5,183 nucleotides of DNA, taken from assembly GCA_020216965.1 (NCBI GenBank), contig JAIWOJ010000200.1, positions 1-5,183 on the forward strand. Direction: 5' to 3'. Shown here piece by piece: positions 1-5,183 of this stretch. The stretch is from Prosthecobacter sp. (GTDB lineage: Bacteria > Verrucomicrobiota > Verrucomicrobiia > Verrucomicrobiales > Verrucomicrobiaceae). The notes beneath the pieces are model-generated. The model made no database searches. It was given only the letters and a program-made list of their open reading frames with translations, and was not told where the DNA came from. Each line of letters opens with the position of its first letter. Within the stretch, counting starts at the first letter, position 1. A program made the position numbers and the translations under genes.

Positions 1-592
1 GCCGCTGGTGGAGGTCATTACGACGGCGCACACTTCAGATGATGTTTTGGCGACGAGTGTGGCCTTTGTGCAGCGGCTGGGAAAGGTTCCCATCGTGGTG
101 CGGGATCGCCCAGGCTTTATCGTCAACCGCATCCTCGTCCCTTACCTCATGGAGGCCGTGCATCTGCATGAATCAGGCGTGCCCGCAGCCTTGATCGATG
201 AGGCGATGCTGGATTTTGGGATGCCGATGGGGCCACTGCGCTTGCTTGATGAAATCGGCCTAGATGTAGCGGCGCATGTGGGGCGCACGCTGGCCGCTGC
301 TTTCCCAGGTAGATATGCCAGCACCACCATGATCCAAGAGCTGATCCAAGCCGGGCGGCTGGGCAAAAAGACCGGTGAAGGTTTCTACAAGCACCCTCAG
401 CCAAAAGGAAAACGGGCACGCTGGACAGAGGCGGACCATCAGCTCATGCAGCGTGTGCGTGCGCGCCTGGCTAGCCTGCTGGCGGAGGAGGCACGGCGCG
501 TGCAGCAGGAAGGTATCGCCATCCATGACACGGATATCGGCCTGGCAATGACCCTGGGCGCTGGCTTTCCGCCCCTGCGCTCCCTCCTCTGA
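1..592 (+). CDS. 3-hydroxyacyl-CoA dehydrogenase, FadB/FadJ type, C-terminal part (5' end outside window)
   Basis: This is the 3' end of a fatty acid beta-oxidation enzyme that oxidises L-3-hydroxyacyl-CoA to 3-ketoacyl-CoA with NAD+. The reading frame is open from base 2 and begins PLVEV, the family motif just after the catalytic NPVH segment. The Glu at bases 11-13 should be the catalytic Glu partner of the off-window His. The GTG at base 8 is therefore an internal Val, not a start. The 196 visible residues contain RPGFIVNR (36-43), GPLRLLDEIGLDV (77-89), which opens the 3HCDH C-terminal fold, and RLGKKTGEGFYK (119-130). A second, partial 3HCDH repeat follows with EEARRVQQEG (162-171) and DIGLAMTLGAGFPP (178-191). 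The tandem repeat and the LDEIGLDV signature favour a FadB/FadJ-like multifunctional protein over a short single-domain dehydrogenase, but the hydratase half is not visible. The protein stops five residues after GFPP, where E. coli FadJ continues for roughly 55-60 more. ppk1 follows 75 bases downstream on the same strand. Confidence 0.88.
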   Translation, partial: PLVEVITTAHTSDDVLATSVAFVQRLGKVPIVVRDRPGFIVNRILVPYLMEAVHLHESGVPAALIDEAMLDFGMPMGPLRLLDEIGLDVAAHVGRTLAAAFPGRYASTTMIQELIQAGRLGKKTGEGFYKHPQPKGKRARWTEADHQLMQRVRARLASLLAEEARRVQQEGIAIHDTDIGLAMTLGAGFPPLRSLL

Positions 593-667
593 GCAGGTGG
601 TGGAAAAGCGGCCTTGCCTCCCGAGATCGTTGCTTGAAGCTGGCCCGCCTCCCCTCAAACATGCACC

Positions 668-2803
668 ATGCCCTCTGAAGGACCTGCCCACCGATTTTCC
701 GACTCCCACTTCATCAACCGTGAACTGAGTTGGCTGGATTTTAACGAACGAGTGTTGGAGGAGGCCGCGCGGGCAGAACTACCGCCGCTTGAGCGGGTGA
801 AGTTTCTCGCCATCACGGCCTCGAATCTTGATGAGTTCTTCATGGTGCGCGTCGGTGCCCTGCAATTTCTGCGGGAGCAGGGTCGCCGTGCGCGGGATCT
901 CAGTGGACTCACGCCCAGTCAGTTGTGGGATCTCATTCATGAGCGCACCAGCGCCTTCATCGCCCGCCAACATGACCTGCTGAATCAGCAGTTGTTACCT
1001 CTTTTGCGCGACCACGGCATCCGCCGCTTGAAGCCGGAAGAGCTCACCTCAGCGCAGCGCGCGCATCTGGAGGAGCACTTTCTGGAGCACATCTTTCCAG
1101 TGCTATCCCCGATCGCGGTGGAGGATGAACCTCCCTCCATCCCAGCCTTGCTGCTGAACGTCCTCTGCTCCGTCGGCGTGCGTGAGGAGGATGGCACCAG
1201 CGTGCAGCGTTTCGTGCTTTTCACCATCCCCTCCAGCCTACCCCGCCATATCCCCGTGCCCGATGCAGAAGGTGGTGCGCACCATGCTTATGTGAACCTA
1301 GAAGACGTGCTGGGCATGTTTCAGCAGCATTACTTTCCCTCGGAAACAGTCACAGCCTCCGCCCTCTTCCGCATTAGCAGAAACTCAGACATCGCTGCGG
1401 AGGATGAAAATGTCAGCGATTTGGCGAGTGAGATGGAGGGCATCCTGGACAAACGTCTGCAAAGTCCTGCAATCCGTGTGGAGATTCAGGAAGGCGCACG
1501 GCGGGAGCTCACGGCGGCGATCAAAACGATGTGTGAGGGAGCCAAGGCGCAGGTCTTTACCATCCCTGGTGAGCTGGACCTCACGGCCTACTTTGCCATC
1601 GCCGCGCTGCCTGGGTTTGATGCGCTGAAGGTCGATGCCTGGCCCAGCCAGACTCCCCCCCAGATCGAACCAGGTGAGGCTATGTTTGACGTGATCCGGC
1701 GGGGTGATCTGCTGCTGCATCACCCCTACGATAGCTTTGAGCCCGTCGTGCGCTTGCTGGAGGAAGCGGCGAATGACCCAGACGTCATCGCCATCAAGCA
1801 GATCCTCTACCGAACGGCCAAAAACAGCCGCATCGTAGCCGCCCTCATCAGGGCAGCGGAGGCTGGGAAGCAGGTCACAGTGCTGGTAGAACTGAAGGCC
1901 CGCTTTGATGAGGCACGCAATCTGGACCGTGCCAATGAATTGCTCAACGCAGGTGCTCAAATCATCTACGGCGTGCGTGGGCTCAAGACGCACGCCAAGG
2001 TCTGCCTGATCCTGCGCCGTGAATCCGGCAGGCTCGTGCGCTACATGCACTTTGGCACGGGGAATTACAATGAGGCTACCGCGCGGCTTTACACAGACAT
2101 TAGCTATCTCACCTGCCGTGCAGACTACGGTGGCGATGCCAGTGCGTTTTTTAACACCGTCACGGGGCGTTCTCGGTTCGTCCATTTTCAAAAGATTAGC
2201 ATGGCTCCTTTTGGGCTGCGCGAGCGGCTGCTCAGCATGATCCGCAGTGAAACGGAGCGCGCCCGCCAGGGGGATCCCGCCGAGATCATGCTGAAGATGA
2301 ACTCCCTGGAAGATCGGGAGATGATCGAGGCTCTTTACGATGCCTCTCAGGCTGGAGTGAAAATCCGCCTCAATATTCGTGGCATCTGCTGCCTGCGCCC
2401 AGGTGTGAAGGGCGTGAGTGAAAACATCAGCGTGGTCAGCATCATCGACCGCTATTTGGAGCACGCGCGCATTTATGTCTTCCGGCAGGGGGGGCGTCCG
2501 GTGGTGTTCATCTCCAGCGCGGATTTCATGAACCGCAATCTATCCAAGCGTGTGGAGCTGCTGATCCCAGTGGAGGATAAGGAGGCCCGCAAGCGTTTGA
2601 CGCACATTCTGGATACCCACTTTACCGACAATGCCCGTGCCCGCGTGCTGCATAGTGATGGCACCTGGCACCCTGTGCCACTGCCAGCGAAGAAGGCGAA
2701 GCTCAAGCGCTCTCAGGAGATCTTTGCGCGTGAGGCGGCCCGCCGCAGCCGACAACGTAGCCAGTCGCCTGATGTGCTGGTGCCCCATGTGCCGAAGGGT
2801 TGA
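668..2803 (+). CDS. ppk1: Polyphosphate kinase 1 (PPK1)
   Basis: PPK1 reversibly transfers the ATP gamma-phosphate to growing inorganic polyphosphate and is usually peripheral to the inner membrane. The 711-residue product is slightly longer than E. coli Ppk (688) and appears full length. The N domain (about 1-110) has INRELSWLDFNERVLEEA (16-33) and NLDEFFMVRVGAL (53-65). The H domain is about 120-315. The first phospholipase-D-like domain (about 325-500) carries the autophosphorylated His442 in KTHAK (E. coli His435 equivalent) and His461 in YMHFGTGNYNE (E. coli His454). Arg382 (YRTAKNSR) and Arg412 (ARFDE) lie in the metal and phosphate-binding segments. The second such domain (about 505-670) has RGICCLRPG (571-579) and YLEHAR with His599 (E. 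coli His592). Residues 671-711 form a basic tail. ATG 668 is the only usable start: an in-frame TGA lies upstream at 635-637, with no start codon between. No Shine-Dalgarno sequence is seen. The gene may be cotranscribed with the dehydrogenase, and its stop is 6 bases from the stop of the convergent LOG gene. Confidence 0.97.
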   Translation: MPSEGPAHRFSDSHFINRELSWLDFNERVLEEAARAELPPLERVKFLAITASNLDEFFMVRVGALQFLREQGRRARDLSGLTPSQLWDLIHERTSAFIARQHDLLNQQLLPLLRDHGIRRLKPEELTSAQRAHLEEHFLEHIFPVLSPIAVEDEPPSIPALLLNVLCSVGVREEDGTSVQRFVLFTIPSSLPRHIPVPDAEGGAHHAYVNLEDVLGMFQQHYFPSETVTASALFRISRNSDIAAEDENVSDLASEMEGILDKRLQSPAIRVEIQEGARRELTAAIKTMCEGAKAQVFTIPGELDLTAYFAIAALPGFDALKVDAWPSQTPPQIEPGEAMFDVIRRGDLLLHHPYDSFEPVVRLLEEAANDPDVIAIKQILYRTAKNSRIVAALIRAAEAGKQVTVLVELKARFDEARNLDRANELLNAGAQIIYGVRGLKTHAKVCLILRRESGRLVRYMHFGTGNYNEATARLYTDISYLTCRADYGGDASAFFNTVTGRSRFVHFQKISMAPFGLRERLLSMIRSETERARQGDPAEIMLKMNSLEDREMIEALYDASQAGVKIRLNIRGICCLRPGVKGVSENISVVSIIDRYLEHARIYVFRQGGRPVVFISSADFMNRNLSKRVELLIPVEDKEARKRLTHILDTHFTDNARARVLHSDGTWHPVPLPAKKAKLKRSQEIFAREAARRSRQRSQSPDVLVPHVPKG

Positions 2804-2809
2804 AACCTG

Positions 2810-3394
2810 CTAGCGCAGATCGGTGATCCATTTACCGCAAGTCTGTGGCTGAAAGTGGCGCATCGCGCTTAGCAGGTCCTGAGGGTTGCTGCTGCTTAGG
2901 AGGCTAGCGCGGTGTTCAGGGCGCAGTAGGCCCGCGCGGGTCATCTGGTCTAAAAAAAGCAGCAATGTGTCATAAAATCCGCTGACGTTAAGTAGTCCCA
3001 CCGGCTTGTGGTGAAAGCCGAGTTGTAGCCAGGTCAGGGTTTCAAAAAGCTCATCCAGGGTGCCAAAACCACCCGGCAGGGCGATGAAGCCATCACTCAG
3101 GTCCACCATCATCTGCTTGCGCTCGTGCATGGTGCGGGTGACGCGCAGCTCGGTGCAGCCTTCATGGCCTAGCTCTTTGGCGAGCAGGGACTCTGGGATC
3201 ACGCCGATGACCTCTCCGCCAGCCGCGAGGGCGGCATCTGCCACGGCACCCATGAGGCCCACATTTCCGCCGCCATAGACGATGCCGATGCCTTCAGCCA
3301 CCAAATGGCGGGCGGTCTCTGCGGCTGCGGCGCTGTAGGCGGGATGGATTCCACGGCTAGAGCCGCAATAGATGGCGATGCGTCGGAGGGGCAT
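2810..3394 (-). CDS. LOG family protein (TIGR00730-like), predicted nucleoside 5'-monophosphate phosphoribohydrolase
   Basis: The family has a Rossmann-like fold and hydrolyses the N-glycosidic bond of nucleoside 5'-monophosphates, giving the free base and ribose 5-phosphate. Plant and some bacterial members act on cytokinin ribotides, and others on ordinary purine nucleotides such as AMP. Older databases call it 'lysine decarboxylase family', which is misleading. The 194-residue product is of typical length. Visible motifs are IAIYCGSS (6-13), YGGGNVGLMG (40-49), MHERK (89-93, with the conserved Arg92) and PGGFGTLDE (107-115, ending in the catalytic Glu115). I chose ATG 3394 because MPLRRIAIYCGSS matches the usual family start. 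An in-frame GTG at 3457 would add 21 residues without family resemblance. No Shine-Dalgarno sequence is visible. A terminator separates it from the upstream oxidoreductase, so it probably has its own promoter in about 3395-3460. Whether it makes cytokinin or only recycles nucleotides cannot be read from this sequence. Confidence 0.93.
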   Translation of the reverse strand: MPLRRIAIYCGSSRGIHPAYSAAAAETARHLVAEGIGIVYGGGNVGLMGAVADAALAAGGEVIGVIPESLLAKELGHEGCTELRVTRTMHERKQMMVDLSDGFIALPGGFGTLDELFETLTWLQLGFHHKPVGLLNVSGFYDTLLLFLDQMTRAGLLRPEHRASLLSSSNPQDLLSAMRHFQPQTCGKWITDLR

Positions 3395-3460
3395 GAGGTA
3401 GGCGCAAAAGGCGGATTTTGCCCTCTGGCAAGCGTGGAGCGGTGGGATTCTTACCACCCA

Positions 3461-3497
3461 AAAGCAAATAACCCCGGCCCACCTAGGGGACCGGGGT
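3461..3497 (-). terminator. Intrinsic terminator of the Gfo/Idh/MocA gene
   Basis: On the minus strand, ACCCCGG (3497-3491) pairs perfectly with CCGGGGT (3477-3471). The stem is extended by three to four inner G-C pairs across a bulged A. It is followed by TATTTGCTTT (3470-3461), a T-rich but interrupted tract. The hairpin begins 28 bases past the oxidoreductase stop codon, as expected of its terminator. It also insulates the LOG gene from read-through. The opposite orientation lacks a T tract, so it is directional. Confidence 0.8.
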
Positions 3498-3525
3498 CTT
3501 CTGAATGCAATTCGTGGCCTTGGGA

Positions 3526-4977
3526 TTAGACCTTCCAGCCATCGCGGTAAGCGGGGCGGGTAACGAACTTGTTGGGCGCCTCCGCATTGGAGACCTTCAT
3601 GTTCTGCTTATCCCACTGCACGGTTTGCTGGGCGCGGACGGCTAGGTTGCCCAGCAGCACAAACTCAGTTAGCGGACAACTGTAGTCAAAGTTGGAGCTT
3701 GGTGCGCCACCTTCCACGATGTGCTTGGCCCATTCGCCCTGTGGGTTGTTGGGCATGATGGAGCGCGGCTCGGTTTTTGTGATCTTGCCGGCTTTCATAT
3801 CCAGGCGCACCTGGGTGTAGCGTTCCTCATTGTAAATGACGGGGCTGGAGCAGTAGGCTTCTCCTTCAAAGACGGTGCCTTCGGTGCCGATGAACATCAT
3901 GCCGCTGCTGGCCTTTTCAAAGGCCTTCTTGGCGAGGTCGCTGGTCATGTGTGGGGAGATCTCTGGCTTGTTGGGCTTGCCGTCCTTGGAGCCATCCTTC
4001 CAGCTTACGGTCAGGGCAGGGTGCTTGCCTGCGGGCATGTGATAGACGAGGTCACTCCACACGGGGGCGCATGTGTCGGAGATGGGGCTGGAGACAGCCT
4101 CAATCTTCTCGGGGATGAGCTGCCCGAGGATGGAGAAGGTGGCATCCATGATGTGGCAGCCCATGTCACCCAGGGCACCGGAACCAAATTGCCACCAACC
4201 ACGCCAGGAGAAGGGGTGAACGCTATTGCCGCGCTTGCTGTTGGCACCGGCGGGGATCTCAAACTGGAAGTAGGGCTCACTCGCTTCGCTGGAGAGCCAC
4301 AGATCCCAGTCGAGTTCTGGTGGGCATTCAGCGGCGATTTTATTGAGCGGACCCTGCGGCCAGATGGGGCGATTTGTCCACAGGCGGATTTCTTTCAGGG
4401 TGCCGATGGCCCCTTGTTCGATCCATTCTTTGGCGAGGCGCTGGCCCTCCATGGTGCGGCCCTGATTTCCCATCTGGGTGACGACGCCTGCTTCCTTCGC
4501 CGCGCGGTGCAGGTCACGCACTTCGTTGATGTAATTGCAGAGGGGCTTTTGCACGCAGACGTGCTTTTTGTGCTTAATGGCGTGCATGGCAGCCACATAG
4601 TGTGTGTGGTCTGGCGTGGAAACGATGACGCCATCGATCTCGTTGGCCATCTCGTCGAACATCTTGCGGAAGTCCTGATACAGTTTCGGTGCGTTCGGGG
4701 CAGCTTGGCCTGAGTCGAGGTGGTGCTTTTCCCGCTTTTTGGCGGCCTCTTCCAGGCGCTTTTTGTCCACATCCACCAGGGCGACGATGGTGTGATCAAG
4801 CGTCACGCCCTGTGTATCGGACTGGCCTTTCCCGTTGGCACCAATGACGGCGAGACGGAGTTTTTTGCCAGCAGCATTTTGTCCTTTCAGAAGAAGATTT
4901 GGCCCTGCAAAAGTGCCTGCGGCGAGGCCTGCCGTGCGGCCTAGGAAATGACGGCGGGAGATGATGTTGAGACCCAT
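3526..4977 (-). CDS. Gfo/Idh/MocA family oxidoreductase with Tat (twin-arginine) signal
   Basis: Predicted NAD(P)-dependent oxidoreductase of the glucose-fructose oxidoreductase / inositol dehydrogenase / MocA superfamily, usually acting on sugars or cyclitols. The substrate cannot be deduced. The 483-residue product starts with a twin-arginine signal, SRRHFLG (7-13), then a hydrophobic stretch (about 15-30), so export of the folded, cofactor-loaded enzyme is likely. No clear cleavage site is visible. The Rossmann domain begins at LRLAVIGANGKGQ (40-52), a variant of GxGxxG. VSTPDHTHYVAAMHA (119-133) and VQKPLCN (142-148) form the nucleotide and active-site region, with Gln143 in place of the usual Glu of the EKP motif. 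The C-terminal domain carries WRGWWQFGSG (258-267) and GALGDMGCHIMDA (268-280), whose His275 is the conserved catalytic-type His. ATG 4977 is preferred because it leaves a short n-region before the Arg pair. An in-frame TTG at 5040 would add 21 basic residues. The gene stands alone between a tRNA and its own terminator. Confidence 0.93.
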   Translation of the reverse strand: MGLNIISRRHFLGRTAGLAAGTFAGPNLLLKGQNAAGKKLRLAVIGANGKGQSDTQGVTLDHTIVALVDVDKKRLEEAAKKREKHHLDSGQAAPNAPKLYQDFRKMFDEMANEIDGVIVSTPDHTHYVAAMHAIKHKKHVCVQKPLCNYINEVRDLHRAAKEAGVVTQMGNQGRTMEGQRLAKEWIEQGAIGTLKEIRLWTNRPIWPQGPLNKIAAECPPELDWDLWLSSEASEPYFQFEIPAGANSKRGNSVHPFSWRGWWQFGSGALGDMGCHIMDATFSILGQLIPEKIEAVSSPISDTCAPVWSDLVYHMPAGKHPALTVSWKDGSKDGKPNKPEISPHMTSDLAKKAFEKASSGMMFIGTEGTVFEGEAYCSSPVIYNEERYTQVRLDMKAGKITKTEPRSIMPNNPQGEWAKHIVEGGAPSSNFDYSCPLTEFVLLGNLAVRAQQTVQWDKQNMKVSNAEAPNKFVTRPAYRDGWKV

Positions 4978-5013
4978 GGGGTGCTTGGTTTGGTGGTTCT
5001 TGGTTTTTGGGGG
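4978..5013 (-). promoter_or_regulatory. U-free, A/C-rich leader just before the Gfo/Idh/MocA start codon
   Basis: The 36 bases immediately upstream of ATG 4977, read on the minus strand, contain no T and only two G. They are made of CCAAA/ACCAA-like runs and end in CCCC before the ATG. No Shine-Dalgarno sequence is present. Such a segment should be unstructured in the mRNA and could serve as an open ribosome landing site. That role is inferred; only the base composition is observed. Confidence 0.4.
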
Positions 5014-5052
5014 ACGAGACAAACGCCGTGTCTGCCTCAAAATTGCGCGTGG

Positions 5053-5081
5053 ATGCTAGGCCGGATTTAGAAAACAGGCAA
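5053..5081 (-). promoter_or_regulatory. Possible sigma70-type promoter of the Gfo/Idh/MocA gene
   Basis: On the minus strand, TTGCCT (5081-5076, four of six bases matching TTGACA) is separated by exactly 17 bases from TAGCAT (5058-5053, four of six matching TATAAT). Transcription would begin near 5046, giving a leader of about 70 bases. The -35 box lies in the downstream arm of the tRNA terminator. The match is modest and could be chance. Confidence 0.3.
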
Positions 5082-5091
5082 GGCTGCCTGC
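5071..5091 (-). terminator. Intrinsic terminator of the tRNA-Leu gene
   Basis: On the minus strand, CAGGCA (5090-5085) pairs with TGCCTG (5080-5075) around a four-base GCCT loop. A flanking G-T wobble pair can extend the stem to seven. TTTT lies at 5074-5071, followed by CTAAAT. The hairpin starts about 33 bases beyond the CCA end of the tRNA, a sensible position for ending that transcript. Confidence 0.72.
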
Positions 5092-5123
5092 GGGAGCAGC
5101 GGCTGGCGGCTTGAGCAGCCTGA

Positions 5124-5183
5124 TGGTGCCCGGGACAGGACTCGAACCTGCACTGATTGCTCAACCAGATCCTAAGTCTGGCG
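5124..5183 (-). tRNA. tRNA-Leu (anticodon UAG), 3' part; 5' end outside window
   Basis: Read on the minus strand, the sequence enters in the anticodon arm. Stem CCAGA/TCTGG encloses the loop CTTAGGA, giving anticodon TAG (5174-5172), which reads CUN leucine codons. A long class II variable arm follows (TGA/TCA stem around GCAA), consistent with leucine rather than a class I tRNA. The T arm GCAGG-TTCGAGT-CCTGT is intact with one G-T pair. The acceptor strand CCCGGGC, discriminator A73 (typical of leucine tRNAs) and a genome-encoded CCA (5126-5124) complete the 3' end. The D arm and the 5' acceptor strand lie beyond the right edge. Confidence 0.96.

Noticed and set aside
8..10. GTG as the start of the dehydrogenase
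   Set aside because: The frame is open upstream to the window edge, and the codons before it complete the PLVEV motif, so the GTG is internal.
1385..2464. Long open frame of 359 codons on the minus strand inside ppk1
   Set aside because: It is antisense to the most conserved part of PPK1, its translation shows no recognisable motif, and such frames are common opposite GC-rich genes.
2807..2818. Hairpin CTGC-TAGC-GCAG as a shared terminator for ppk1 and the LOG gene
   Set aside because: The stem is only four pairs, it overlaps the LOG stop codon, and no T tract follows on either strand.
3395..3457. N-terminal extension of the LOG protein from GTG 3457
   Set aside because: The added 21 residues have no family similarity, and ATG 3394 places the conserved IAIYCGSS at the usual distance from the start.
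3721..4713. Long open frame of 330 codons on the plus strand opposite the oxidoreductase
   Set aside because: It mirrors the codon pattern of the conserved Gfo/Idh/MocA gene, and its Gly/Ala/His/Asp-rich translation matches no family I recognise.
5017..5033. Inverted repeat AGACA-N7-TGTCT upstream of the oxidoreductase
   Set aside because: It has only five pairs and no link to a known operator, and this is expected by chance in a window of this size.
4978..5040. N-terminal extension of the oxidoreductase from TTG 5040
   Set aside because: It would put a long basic stretch before the twin-arginine motif. ATG 4977 gives a normal Tat signal layout and is the stronger start codon.
5124..5183. 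tRNA-Leu as an integration site for a mobile element
   Set aside because: I found no second copy of the tRNA 3' end in the window and no integrase or phage-like gene beside it.

Overview
The window is ordinary chromosomal DNA from a moderately GC-rich bacterium. I place it most likely in the Verrucomicrobia, within the Planctomycetes-Verrucomicrobia group. The main clue is the Tat-signal Gfo/Idh/MocA oxidoreductase, a protein type strongly amplified in those phyla. The lack of recognisable Shine-Dalgarno sequences at all three visible start codons fits but does not prove this. The lineage is an inference from protein style, not from a marker gene.

Layout, left to right. (1) Positions 1-592, + strand: the 3' part of a 3-hydroxyacyl-CoA dehydrogenase of the FadB/FadJ multifunctional beta-oxidation type, with an unusually short C-terminus. 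(2) Positions 668-2803, + strand: a complete polyphosphate kinase 1 (ppk1) with all recognised catalytic residues. (3) Positions 2810-3394, - strand: a LOG-family (TIGR00730-like) nucleoside 5'-monophosphate phosphoribohydrolase, convergent with ppk1 and only 6 bases from its stop. (4) Positions 3461-3497: an intrinsic terminator for the next gene. (5) Positions 3526-4977, - strand: the Gfo/Idh/MocA oxidoreductase with a twin-arginine signal. (6) Positions 4978-5123: an intergenic region with the tRNA terminator, a possible promoter and a leader free of U. (7) Positions 5124-5183, - strand: the 3' part of a tRNA-Leu with anticodon UAG and an encoded CCA end.

The genes do not form an evident common pathway. 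The dehydrogenase fragment and ppk1 are co-directional and 75 bases apart, so they may be cotranscribed. The oxidoreductase and the LOG gene are co-directional but separated by a terminator, so they look like independent units. There is no mobile element, CRISPR array or defence or biosynthetic cluster. No gene-free stretch exceeds 150 bases.

I did not find a previously undescribed system. The findings are modest: a shortened dehydrogenase C-terminus, a U-free leader, a possible promoter whose -35 box lies inside a tRNA terminator, and a very tight convergent gene pair.
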